NCBI RefSeq assembly: GCF_024448935.1
Contig: NZ_JAMOIE010000038.1
Location: 1-42,249 of the forward strand
Origin: Stutzerimonas stutzeri
Lineage (GTDB): Bacteria > Pseudomonadota > Gammaproteobacteria > Pseudomonadales > Pseudomonadaceae
DNA length: 42,249 bases
Direction: 5' to 3'
In this document: in pieces, positions 27,974-37,552 of the stretch
Numbering within the stretch: the stretch's first letter is position 1
Layout: each line of letters starts with the position of its first letter
Program-made: the position numbers and the translations under genes
The notes under the pieces: generated by a model
Databases searched by the model: none
What the model was told of the DNA's origin: nothing
What the model saw: only the letters and a program-made list of their open reading frames with translations

Positions 27974-28329
27974 GAACCCATCAGCGAAGCCCCACCCCCC
28001 ACCCGCCTTCCTGCCGACGCAACACTGCAGGTGCCGTCCCCTGCGTTCGCCGTCGCGGGCAGCGCTGACAGCCGTCATCAGGCGCCTTCATCCTCAACCA
28101 AATGCCCATCTCGCCTTGAGCCGCCATCGCCTGCGCAGCCAGGCTGGCCGAGTTTCCGACCGCTGATCTGAACTATAGCGGTACGTCCGGACCCAATCTC
28201 AATGAGCGTAGCTCTTGTTGCAGCCGATCAAGCGGCAGGCTGCCGTGGTTACCCGCACCCATACGTGTCATGCGGTACTGACAGCGCAGCGCTCGACTAC
28301 CCAGTTGTCAACACAACGCGAGGTGAACC
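27974..28329. other. Intergenic region upstream of the stress-type gene
   Basis: These 356 bases show no supported gene. The promoter of the 28330 gene should lie here. An AlgU-like GAACT near 28170 has no matching -10 at the right spacing, so no promoter is called. Confidence 0.4.
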
Positions 28330-29127
28330 ATGAAACACACACTAGTAGCAGCGTTCGCAACGCTGACCGATGCCAACCGCACCCAGGGCGACCTGATGTC
28401 GCGGGGCATCGCCAGAGAACAGATTCATTCCGTAGGCGCCGACCGCGCGGAAATCCATGCCTACGACGCGCCCTATTCCACCACTGGCGAGACCGTCGAC
28501 CGCGAACATCACGAGTCCAAGGTCGCGCACTTCTTCAAGTCGTTGTTCGGCCATGAGCCACATGAAGAACACCGTCGCCACGCCACGGCATATCCGGAAG
28601 CCGTGCGCCGCGGCTCGCTGGTGATCGCCGTCGACGTGTACGACGAGGATCAGCTGATCCGCGCACGTGATGCACTGGAGTACAACGGCGCGCTCAATAT
28701 CGACGACAACGGCGCCGGTGCAAGTTCGACCCCTGGCTATGCCGGAGCCACCAGCCCCTATGCCGGCGCCACCGGCGGTGACAGTCACCTGGACAAGCAT
28801 TTCGCGGGGTCCACCAGCCATGCAGCCGGGACAGCGGGCCATTCAACCGGAACCCGCGATACGGCTGCCCCGGTCACCGGCACGACGGGTACAGCGAGTA
28901 CCGGCCACGGGGCCGACACCCAAACGGGCTCCGGCGATACCGGGCGCTACGACGTGGGCACTGCGGCCAAACGGGCCGGTACGGGCTACCCGGAAAACAC
29001 CGGTACCGCCTCCCCGACTGGCGGCGGCCTGGCTGGCGAGACCGTCGGCACCCGCGACGCAACGGAAAGCCTGGACGCCACCCACGCCGGCACCTGCACA
29101 GACCGGGTGTGCGTGATCAAGCGGTAG
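28330..29127 (+). CDS. Stress-type (general stress protein 17M/YflT-like) protein with Gly/Thr/Ala-rich tail
   Basis: A 265-residue protein in two parts. Residues 1-120 resemble the small YflT/17M stress domain: KHTLVAAFATLTDANRTQGDLMSRGIAREQIHSVG, then VAHFFKSLFG, and RRGSLVIAVDVYDEDQLIRARDALEYNGALNID. Residues 121-265 are low complexity, dominated by Gly, Thr, Ala, Ser and Asp (GAGASSTPGYAGATSPYAGATGG and similar), and end in AGTCTDRVCVIKR with the protein's only two cysteines. No signal peptide or membrane span is seen. GAGGTG lies at good spacing before the ATG. The tail looks disordered, as in bacterial dehydration or osmotic-stress proteins. Function is not known; cytoplasmic stress protection is inferred. 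Confidence 0.75.
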   Translation: MKHTLVAAFATLTDANRTQGDLMSRGIAREQIHSVGADRAEIHAYDAPYSTTGETVDREHHESKVAHFFKSLFGHEPHEEHRRHATAYPEAVRRGSLVIAVDVYDEDQLIRARDALEYNGALNIDDNGAGASSTPGYAGATSPYAGATGGDSHLDKHFAGSTSHAAGTAGHSTGTRDTAAPVTGTTGTASTGHGADTQTGSGDTGRYDVGTAAKRAGTGYPENTGTASPTGGGLAGETVGTRDATESLDATHAGTCTDRVCVIKR

Positions 29128-29147
29128 AACGCCGACCGCTGAGCGAT

Positions 29148-29172
29148 CACGGGCCGCGCCATGCGGCCCGTG
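29148..29172 (+). terminator. Terminator-like hairpin after the stress-type gene
   Basis: CACGGGCCGC-gccat-GCGGCCCGTG is a perfect 10-base-pair stem 20 bases below the stop codon. No U-tract follows, so it may act as an mRNA-stabilising stem instead. Confidence 0.55.
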
Positions 29173-29402
29173 TGAGCCACCCACTTCCCTTGGCGCTTGC
29201 CCAGCGCGCACCGCAGCCCGCCGCTACCGATTGCCAGCGCCACACAATCTTCCGTCAGCCCCAGCGCGGCGTTGACAGAGGGATTGGCCTGATAGGGTTT
29301 GCGCAAGGCGAGCCCGACCTTCGACGCGACAAGCCAGTTAGCGTTACATCAGCTCCAGGCGCACCTGCCGTGCCGGCCCGTTTCTCCATCTGATCAGGCC
29401 CC

Positions 29403-29965
29403 ATGACCACCCTCGAACTCATCGCCTCCGCCCTCGGCGCCCTTTCCGTTTGGCTCAGGGTGCGACAGAACCCGCTGTGCTGGCCCATCGGGTTGGTGAT
29501 GGTGTCGCTCTACGCCTGGTTCTTTTTCGAGGTGCGGTTGTATTCGCAGGTGCTGCTCAACGGGGTGTTTGCGGCCACGCAGGTTTATGGGTGGTGGCAG
29601 TGGGCGCGGGGTAGCGGCAGTGCAGGCGGTCGGCCGGTGGTGGGCGCGACGGCCCTGGAGGTCGGCGTTGGGCTTGTTGTCGCGGTACTGGGGGGTGTCG
29701 GGCTGGGGGTGCTGATGGCGACCGCTACCGAAGCGGCTTATCCCTGGCCGGATGCGACGCTCACGGCCTTCAGCCTACTGGCGCAGCTGTGGATGGCGCT
29801 TAAGCGCTGGCAGTGCTGGGTGCTGTGGATCGTGGTGGACACGCTCTACGTGGCGTTCTTTGTCTCTCAAAATACTGGCTCACCGCAGGGCTGTATGGGT
29901 TGTTCACGCTGCTGGCGGTGATGGGCCTGCGCGAGTGGCGGCAGGCAAGGGCGACGGTTCAGTAA
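29403..29965 (+). pseudogene. pnuC: PnuC-family vitamin transporter, frameshifted
   Basis: The frame from 29403 encodes a PnuC-type membrane protein (LGALSVWLRVRQNPLCWPIGLVMVSLYAWFFFEVRLYSQVLLNGVFAATQVYGWWQW, later LTAFSLLAQLWMALKRWQCWVLWIVVDTLYVAFFVSQ). It then breaks at the AAAA run at 29869-29872 and ends as a cysteine-rich nonsense tail at 29921. Adding one base restores the conserved end KYWLTAGLYGLFTLLAVMGLREWRQA and a stop at 29965. So one A is missing from the run, by mutation or by sequencing error. PnuC proteins import nicotinamide riboside by facilitated diffusion, trapped by a kinase such as NadR; a broken NadR-like gene follows at 32108. No riboswitch was seen upstream. Without the last span or two, function is probably lost. 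Confidence 0.82.
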
Positions 29966-30247
29966 AGACGCGGCGATAAACGCAGCCAAATCGACAGGCG
30001 GAAGCAGACTCGGCGTGCGAAGCGGAAACGCCGCCGGGTAGAAGACGTCCAACGAGGGTGCCGCAGCCGGTCCGTCATGCTCGACATAACGTCGTTCGGA
30101 TACTGCTACGCTGCAGCAGTTAAACCATTGAGCCAGAGCGCTCCAGCCAGTCTCGAGCCATCGCCCCAAAGCCGTTTCTCCGACCGACGCCGCCTATGCG
30201 GGACCAAGCCGCCACCTTGCCCATTCGCCAACAGCAGACCGTTCCCC
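29966..30247. other. Intergenic region before the ABC exporter
   Basis: These 282 bases show no supported gene. The exporter promoter is presumably here. In-frame codons from 30077 extend the exporter frame but read as proline/serine-rich, non-conserved sequence. Confidence 0.35.
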
Positions 30248-32083
<1,836 letters not shown>

Positions 32084-32107
32084 AGTGAGCACAAGGATGA
32101 GCATGCA

Positions 32108-32221
32108 ATGAAAGTACTGGTACTGACGGGAGCCGAATCCACCGGCAAGAGCTGGCTGGCTGCACGGTTGCAGCAGCGCTTCAGTGGTGTGGTGGTGGGT
32201 CTTCGAGACTGCAAACAATGA
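32108..32221 (+). pseudogene. NadR-like nucleoside kinase, truncated after 31 codons
   Basis: MKVLVLTGAESTGKSWLAARLQQRF... is the start of a NadR C-terminal-type AAA/kinase with the P-loop GAESTGKSW. After GVVVG (about 32200) the frame runs into LRDCKQ and a stop. A full-length relative would have about 170 residues. The ATG has AGGATG upstream and is 24 bases after the ABC exporter. The break coincides with a switch to lower-GC DNA that carries the unknown gene at 32305. Nicotinamide riboside kinases of this type trap the vitamin imported by PnuC, so both halves of that salvage step appear damaged here. Confidence 0.68.
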
Positions 32222-32304
32222 GCGCGAACTACCAAGCCCAACTATTCACGCGGGTTCGGCTATATTCTGCATGCGATCACTATCAAAACCAGGATGAGAT
32301 AAAC

Positions 32305-32601
32305 ATGGCGGACGCAATACAGATTAATACCGAACGCTTAAACAAGACGCTGAACGAACTCAGGCTTAATCGCAATGAGGTATTGACGACTGACATTATC
32401 GAGCAGTACATGGGCGGTTTTCATCAGAACAAAGGCGTGCCTGTATCTGATTCATGGAATGCCCAATTCGGTAAGTACCTTAAAGCGCACCAAGCTGAAC
32501 TCGATATTCTTGAAATTGCATCTAAGCAAAAAGTCGAGGTGAACGGCGGGTTTACTTCGGCTTCAATGTGGGCGCTCAGCAACGATCAGCCGGATAGTTG
32601 A
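32305..32601 (+). CDS. Unknown small protein in low-GC insert
   Basis: A 98-residue soluble, mostly helical-looking protein (ADAIQINTERLNKTLNELRLNRNEVLTTDIIEQYMGGF..., then SDSWNAQFGKYLKAHQAELDILEIASKQKVEVNGG). I do not recognise a family. AGGATGAG lies at good spacing before the ATG at 32305. An earlier ATG at 32218 overlaps the truncated kinase's stop (ATGA) and would add 29 residues of less protein-like sequence. Base composition is near 46% GC, well below the neighbours, so recent acquisition is likely. It has no membrane span or signal peptide and no cysteine. The function is unknown. Confidence 0.65.
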   Translation: MADAIQINTERLNKTLNELRLNRNEVLTTDIIEQYMGGFHQNKGVPVSDSWNAQFGKYLKAHQAELDILEIASKQKVEVNGGFTSASMWALSNDQPDS

Positions 32602-32720
32602 CGGTGGCTTAACCAAGTTGCTTTTAAACGCATAGGAGACCGGGGGGCTCTGCCCGCCAGGTCAGTACTGGCGAACATATTTCACCGAATATTCCAAGCC
32701 CGGATGGATAGGTCCGCTTG

Positions 32721-33371
32721 ATGAATCCCTTACCGGCGATCGGTATGAATATTTTCCTGACCTCTTCATTCGCAGAAGTCGCTGACTTGTTCGTCGCCTT
32801 CACCCGAGGCGAGTGCAGGGGAAAGAGGGTTACGTTGATTCCTACGGCAAGCCTTGCCGAGGAAGTGAATGCCTACCTGATCGCGGCCAAGGATGCGCTG
32901 GTTGAAGCGGGCCTGATAATCGATGAACTCGAAGTGTCGACCGCCAGCCGGGAAGACATCGTCGGAAAGCTCGAACGTAACGACTACATCTATGTGGCAG
33001 GCGGCAACACCTTCTTTCTGCTGCAGGAGCTGAAGCGCACCGGCGCGGACCAACTGATCGCCGAGCAGGTCAGGGCAGGCAAGTGCTACATCGGCGAGTC
33101 CGCCGGTTCCGCCGTGCTCGCGCCCAGCATTGAGTATCTGCAGCGGCTGGATGACCCCAGCGCCGCGCCCGATCTCGACTCGTTTGCGTCGCTCGCCTTG
33201 ATCGATTGCTACCCGCTGCCGCATTACGGAAACCCGCCATTCAAAGAAGCGGTCGAGCAGGTATTGATCGAGTACGGCGATACCCTGGACCTTCGCCCGT
33301 TCAGCAATAATAAGGCGATCGCCATCGCGGGCAATGAGGTCGATATCCAGATGAGCGCGAAGCCCCTCTGA
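32721..33371 (+). CDS. Peptidase E-like (S51) / class I glutamine amidotransferase-like protein
   Basis: A 216-residue protein of the dipeptidase E superfamily. Visible are the N-terminal MNIFLTSSFAEVADLF, a middle NDYIYVAGGNTFFLLQELKRTG, the nucleophile elbow YIGESAGSAVLAPSIEYL (Ser of GESAGS) and a later PHYGNPPF with the histidine position. S51 peptidases cleave Asp-X dipeptides in the cytoplasm; many homologues have unassigned substrates. The start is uncertain: ATG at 32721, or ATG at 32745, which fits the family N-terminus better. It stands alone after the low-GC insert. Confidence 0.83.
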   Translation: MNPLPAIGMNIFLTSSFAEVADLFVAFTRGECRGKRVTLIPTASLAEEVNAYLIAAKDALVEAGLIIDELEVSTASREDIVGKLERNDYIYVAGGNTFFLLQELKRTGADQLIAEQVRAGKCYIGESAGSAVLAPSIEYLQRLDDPSAAPDLDSFASLALIDCYPLPHYGNPPFKEAVEQVLIEYGDTLDLRPFSNNKAIAIAGNEVDIQMSAKPL

Positions 33372-33561
33372 GTAACGGGGCTGCGCGATCCCTGTTGGCC
33401 GGGTTCGTATGCCCGGTTCGAACGGGCAGCGGTGCGGGTCGATTTATTTGTCGTGTGGGCCATGGTGCACTAGCTATTCGACACCGCAGCGATCTGATGG
33501 CCATGTAGCTGCCGTAAGTGGACGTGTGGCGTTCCAAGCATGCCCTAGGTTTGGCTGATAC

Positions 33562-34086
33562 CTATTCACCGAACGAGCCGCTGAGCCCTGCGTTACCCGC
33601 CCAGTCCTGTGCTAACAGACCTTTCTCCACGTACCGGTTGAAACGTGAATAGGGCCAGGCGGCGACCTGTTCTACCAGCCCGTGCTTGACCGGGTTGTAG
33701 TGGATGTAATCAACGTGCCGCTGCAAATCCGTTTCGTTCCGAATCTGATGCTCCCAGTAGCGGCGCTGCCAGATGCCTTTCTCACGCTAGCGCATCTGGC
33801 TCGCGTTGCGAGGTACGGCCGGAAGTTGTCGAGAGAAGGTGCTCTTGAGCAGGCTCCAGCGAACGGCAAAATCGGCGTCGCCGTTCGGAAGTTTCCAGAT
33901 AGCATGCAGGTGATCCGGCAGGATGCAGATAGCGAGGGTCTGGAAAGGTCGGGTGTGCTGGGTCAGGCGATAGGCCTGTCGGAGCAGTGTGACCTGTTCA
34001 ACCAGCAAGCGAGATTGGCGATCGGCCAGGGTCACGGTGAAAAACCACGTGCCGCCAGGTACTAGACTGCGGCGGTAGTTGGACAT
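33562..34086 (-). pseudogene. REP-associated tyrosine transposase (RAYT, IS200-like), amber-interrupted
   Basis: Reading from 34086, MSNYRRSLVPGGTWFFTVTLADR... contains the HUH motif as DHLHAIWKLP and continues to ...NASQMR, then a single TAG (33787-33789). The same frame goes on with REKGIWQRRYWEHQIRNETDLQRHVDYIHYNPVKHGLVEQVAAWPYSRFNRYV, the conserved C-terminal half with the catalytic-region tyrosines, and stops at 33562. Total length would be 174 residues, normal for RAYTs. A Lys (AAG) to amber (TAG) change explains the break. RAYTs mobilise REP sequences, and four REPs lie directly upstream. It is either a very young pseudogene, a read-through case or a base error. Confidence 0.85.
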
Positions 34087-34166
34087 GGAGGCCTCCTTGC
34101 CTTCACGAGATGTACGTCGGCGCCGTTGCGCTTCTGTCGATTGAGTAAAGATGCATGCCGGTCGAC

Positions 34167-34422
34167 GGTGGGCTGAAGCCCACCCTACGGACGTGGGGTT
34201 CCGGCATCGGCTTTACGTAACGGAGTAGATCAAATTGTAGGGTGGGCTTTAGCCCACCAATTGGTAGCTGAACCGCGCCCTGAGTGCCAACCCTACGGCA
34301 CAGCATGGCCACCGGGCAACGGTGGGCTGAAGCCCACCGATTTAGTGGCTGGGCGCGTCCTGACGACCAACCCTACAGCGCAGCATGATCACCGGGCAAC
34401 GGTGGGCTGAAGCCCGCCCTAC
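34167..34422. repeat. REP array (GTAGGGTGGGCT family) beside the RAYT gene
   Basis: Four palindromic REPs. Three are in minus orientation: 34167-34188 (GGTGGGCTGAAGCCCACC then CTAC), 34321-34338 (palindrome kept, CTAC lost) and 34401-34422 (one base change, CTAC kept). One is in plus orientation: 34237-34258 (GTAGGGTGGGCTTTAGCCCA...). The GTAG tetranucleotide plus imperfect palindrome is what RAYT enzymes recognise. Confidence 0.87.
34261..34420. repeat. 80-bp tandem repeat containing REPs
   Basis: Two units with an exact 80-base period: 34261-34340 and 34341-34420. Shared blocks are CCAACCCTAC (34288/34368), CAGCATG (34301/34381), ACCGGGCAAC (34311/34391) and GGTGGGCTGAAGCCC (34321/34401). 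The first 20 bases of each unit are diverged. Confidence 0.82.
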
Positions 34423-34572
34423 GGCGCTCAAGAAGTTTTGTTGCCCGCGTTCTCACCCTGTCATCCGACTGCATGGCGTGCTGGAGCCTGTACAGGCGCA
34501 CTGCTAGAGTGCCGCCGCTTGCCAACCACCGGCTGACAGGACGTCTGCCCAGCCGCCGCACAGGATGTTTCC

Positions 34573-36051
34573 ATGAAAAAACTCGTACTTGCCGTTGCCG
34601 TACCGCTGGCTCTCGTCGGCGCCGCTACCCTTTACACCAGCACCCAGGTTGAATCGACTGCCCGCGATGCCGTCGAGCAGGCCAATATCCAGCTGCGCGA
34701 GATGAGCGTGGGGGCCGGAGCCGAGGTTGCCGTCAAAATGCTCAGTTTCGAAAGCGGCCTGCTGTCCAGTAACGCCCGCTACCAGGTCGACATCGAGGCC
34801 CAGGACAGTGAGGGCGGGCCCCGGCAGTTCACCGTGCTGCTGCAAGACCGCATCGAGCACGGCCCCTTTCCGGTGTCGCGCCTGACCCGCGGACAGTGGA
34901 TGCCGGTTGCCGCCCAGAGCCATTTCCGCCTCGAGCGGTCAGCGCAGACTGAAGCGCTGTTCGAGGCCGCCGCCGGTGAAAACCCGCTGGTCGGCGATGT
35001 CGCCTTCGGCTATGACGGCAGTCAACAAGGCGCGCTGCGCTCGCCCCCCCTCAATCTTGAGCACGAAGACGGCACGGTTCGCGTTGCGGCCGGCACCGTG
35101 AACTTCGAAGTGGCCGACGAAACCACGACCGTGCGCCTGGAAGGTCAGCTGCCGGAAATCGACATGAACCTGCAACACCGTGACGATGGCAAGCCGGTGC
35201 GGGTCAAGCTAAGCGGGATCGGCATGACCGTCGACAAGCACGACTACGTCAAGGGGTTCGGCCAAGGCCCCTCGGCCATCACGCTTGAACGCATGGAAAT
35301 CCAGACCGACGACAATCCCGCCGTGGTCATCAAGAACGCCTCCATTGAAGAAGCGTCGAGTCGCAGCAGCGACGGCTTCGACCAGTCGATCGGCTACCGC
35401 GTCGGCGAGGTGGGGGCCAACGGTCAGTCCATCCGCAACCTGACGCTCGCCCTCAGCCTGCGCAAGCTGGATGAAGGCAGCCTCAAGGCGCTGGTGGAAA
35501 GTTACAAGCAGATCCTCGACAGCGCGGCCACCCCGCAGGAGGCACTCGACAACATCACCGACGTTCAGCAGCAGGAGCTGCAGGCGCTCGCCCTGCAATT
35601 GCTGGAGCACAAGCCCACCGTGGCGCTCGACGAGTTCGGCTTCGAGACCGCTAACGGTGCGGCCCGCCTGTCCGTGGTGGCCGACCTGCAGGGCCCGAGC
35701 GCGGAAGCCTTTACCCCCGATGCGATGATCATCAGCATGCTGGCGTCGCTCAAAGCCGAAGCCGGTATCGATAAAGCCCTGGTTCGCGACGTTGCCAGCC
35801 TGATCGCTCAGCGTGAGCCGCAGTACAGCGCCGACCCGGCTGCGTTGCAGCAGCAGGCAGACCTGACGACCGAGTTGTTCAGCGGTATGGCACTCGGTGC
35901 GGGCTGGTTCCAGCTGCAAGGCGATCGCCTGGTCAGCTCGCTGCATTACGCCGACAACAAGGTGACCTTGAACGGCCAAGATATGACCGTTCAGGAATTC
36001 ATCGGCTTTGCCTTCGGCTCGGTACTGGGCGCCGGTCTGCTCGGCCAGTAA
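34573..36051 (+). CDS. YdgA-family (DUF945) protein
   Basis: A 492-residue protein with an N-terminal hydrophobic anchor or signal (MKKLVLAVAVPLALVGAATLYTS) and a long exported body rich in beta-type and helical segments. DUF945 traits are the FESGLLSSNARYQVDIEA region, the LLQDRIEHGPFPVSRL block and the repeated QLQGDRLVSSLHYADNKVTLNGQ near the C-terminus. It probably faces the periplasm from the inner membrane. The family has no settled function. It is a single gene with its own strong terminator. Confidence 0.85.
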   Translation: MKKLVLAVAVPLALVGAATLYTSTQVESTARDAVEQANIQLREMSVGAGAEVAVKMLSFESGLLSSNARYQVDIEAQDSEGGPRQFTVLLQDRIEHGPFPVSRLTRGQWMPVAAQSHFRLERSAQTEALFEAAAGENPLVGDVAFGYDGSQQGALRSPPLNLEHEDGTVRVAAGTVNFEVADETTTVRLEGQLPEIDMNLQHRDDGKPVRVKLSGIGMTVDKHDYVKGFGQGPSAITLERMEIQTDDNPAVVIKNASIEEASSRSSDGFDQSIGYRVGEVGANGQSIRNLTLALSLRKLDEGSLKALVESYKQILDSAATPQEALDNITDVQQQELQALALQLLEHKPTVALDEFGFETANGAARLSVVADLQGPSAEAFTPDAMIISMLASLKAEAGIDKALVRDVASLIAQREPQYSADPAALQQQADLTTELFSGMALGAGWFQLQGDRLVSSLHYADNKVTLNGQDMTVQEFIGFAFGSVLGAGLLGQ

Positions 36052-36073
36052 GCACCGGTCACGCATGGAAAAC

Positions 36074-36099
36074 AGGCGACCCCTTGGGTCGCCTTTTTT
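36074..36099 (+). terminator. Intrinsic terminator of the DUF945 gene
   Basis: AGGCGACCC-ctt-GGGTCGCCT (36074-36094) has a 9-base-pair perfect stem followed by TTTTTT. It lies between convergent genes. Confidence 0.93.
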
Positions 36100-36147
36100 C
36101 ATGCGCTGATCGCGCACTACGATGTGAGTCCTCGCCGTGCTAGTCGC

Positions 36148-37299
36148 TCAATCAGTCGCGCGTCTTGATGCGTGCGCAGTCAGCGGCAGCCTCACGGTAA
36201 AAGTAGTGCCTAGCTCGGCGCTTGATTCGACGACGATAGCCCCCCTGTGTGCCGCTACGATCTCACTGGCGATATATAGCCCCAGGCCCAGCCCTGAGTG
36301 CGGGCCGTGTTCACCTGCAGCGTATTGGGAGTGACGGCTCATAGGATTGAAGATGTCTGCGATTGCATCCTTGGCAATGGGTTCTCCCTGGTTATGCACT
36401 GTGAATACCGCATGCGCCTGCTCGACATGCATACCTACCCTGATGGCTCCAGTCTTGCTGCCATGGTGGACCGCGTTGCTGATCATGTTGGAGAACACCT
36501 GTTCCATGCGCGGTGCGTCGAACAAGCCAGTCACGTTTCCACTGGTGTCATAGACAATCTGGCGTTCTGGGTTGTAGGCCCGCACTTCCTCCACCATGCC
36601 TTCGCACACCTCCGCCAGGTTGACCTCGATCTGGTGCACCGGGATGCCCGATCCGCTCTGTGAGCGAGTGAAATCGAGCAAGTCGGTGACGATCTTGTTG
36701 GCTCGTTTGGCGCTGGTGTAAATCCGCGAGGCGAGCATCGTGGGCTTAGCGCTCAGATTTTCGGCCAGAAGCAAGACTTCGGCACCGAGCTGTATTGCGC
36801 CCAAGGGGGTGCGTAGATCGTGTCCGAGAATGCCCAGAAAGACATTGCGCGTGCTGGTCACCGTCCGTGAGTAGCTGGCAACGGATTCGGCAAGCGCTTG
36901 GTCGATGGCCTCGTTGAAGCGCGTCATATCCTCGACCTCGAAGTCCGTGCCACTCTTTATTTCCTGCAACCACTTTCGAAGCACGCTGGAGCGCAGGGCA
37001 CGGTACTCAGAGACCATTTCGTTGATGCTGAAGCCCGCGTCATGGCGCAGGATGGCGTGGGTTTCCGCCGCCGTTTTGCCGTCGCCCTTGTTTGCCTTAC
37101 CGATGGATTTATCAATCTGCTCGGTCGCCGACTGACGGGTGCGAAGGTCCTCGGCGATGGTTCTTAGCATCTGCTCGGCATGGTCGCGCAGGGCATCAAC
37201 GTCCATTTGTGGAGAGGTGCTAGGGATGGTTTTGGCGAAGTCTTCCCACGACTGGAGAATGGGCTCGAGGTTATCGAGGATGAAGTCGGCAAGACGCAT
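36148..37299 (-). CDS. Histidine kinase with RsbRD-type N-terminal domain (paralogue B)
   Basis: A 383-residue soluble kinase colinear with the one at 25729-26874 over its whole length (MRLADFILDNLEPILQSWEDF..., AILRHDAGFSINEMVSEYRALRSSVL). The phosphoacceptor is His161 in ILGHDLRTPLGAIQL, the N box RMEQVFSNMISNAVHHG, and the G box HSGLGLGLYIASEIVAAH. The start at 37299 is chosen because GCGGAGCAGCCCC precedes it exactly as in paralogue A; the longer frame to 37491 is not conserved. Differences are spread through the protein, and the DUF945 gene converges on its 3' end. No response regulator is adjacent. The two copies may form heterodimers; that is inference. Confidence 0.9.
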   Translation of the reverse strand: MRLADFILDNLEPILQSWEDFAKTIPSTSPQMDVDALRDHAEQMLRTIAEDLRTRQSATEQIDKSIGKANKGDGKTAAETHAILRHDAGFSINEMVSEYRALRSSVLRKWLQEIKSGTDFEVEDMTRFNEAIDQALAESVASYSRTVTSTRNVFLGILGHDLRTPLGAIQLGAEVLLLAENLSAKPTMLASRIYTSAKRANKIVTDLLDFTRSQSGSGIPVHQIEVNLAEVCEGMVEEVRAYNPERQIVYDTSGNVTGLFDAPRMEQVFSNMISNAVHHGSKTGAIRVGMHVEQAHAVFTVHNQGEPIAKDAIADIFNPMSRHSQYAAGEHGPHSGLGLGLYIASEIVAAHRGAIVVESSAELGTTFTVRLPLTAHASRRATD

Positions 37300-37494
37300 G
37301 GGGCTGCTCCGCAACAAGGTGGACGCCGCACAACGTAAATCGACAACCGAGAGGCTTCTCGCATCCCAGCTTGTTACGCAGTGATCAAAGCGAATAAGTG
37401 ACGCACGTGAAGGGTTCCCGTGTGCACTCGCCAGCCTGGGCGTGGTGCTCTTGGACCGCTTCGCTGCGGGTGACGGTGCCGCTACGAGCAAAAT

Positions 37495-37532
37495 GGGGAC
37501 AGAAAAAAGGGGGCAGTGGAATATCTGTCCCC
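37495..37532. repeat. GGGGACAG inverted repeat
   Basis: GGGGACAG at 37495-37502 faces CTGTCCCC at 37525-37532, flanked by AAAAT and TTTGG. This AAATGGGGACAGA motif is a widespread intergenic element in gammaproteobacteria, often near IS200-like transposases. It lies just beyond the stop codon of the nucleotidase gene and may act as a terminator. Confidence 0.6.
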
Positions 37533-37552
37533 TTTGGTCACCGCTAGTTCAA

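Noticed and set aside
28160..28210. AlgU-type promoter GAACT near the stress-type gene
   Set aside because: The -10 like TCTCA is 21 bases away instead of 16-17.
29128..29402. Riboswitch upstream of pnuC
   Set aside because: I looked for TPP-type and other known conserved boxes and saw none.
33395..33435. tRNA T-arm-like sequence GCCCGGTTCGAACGGGC
   Set aside because: The stem and loop are out of register for a T-arm (base 61 would not pair correctly), and no D or anticodon arm is present nearby.
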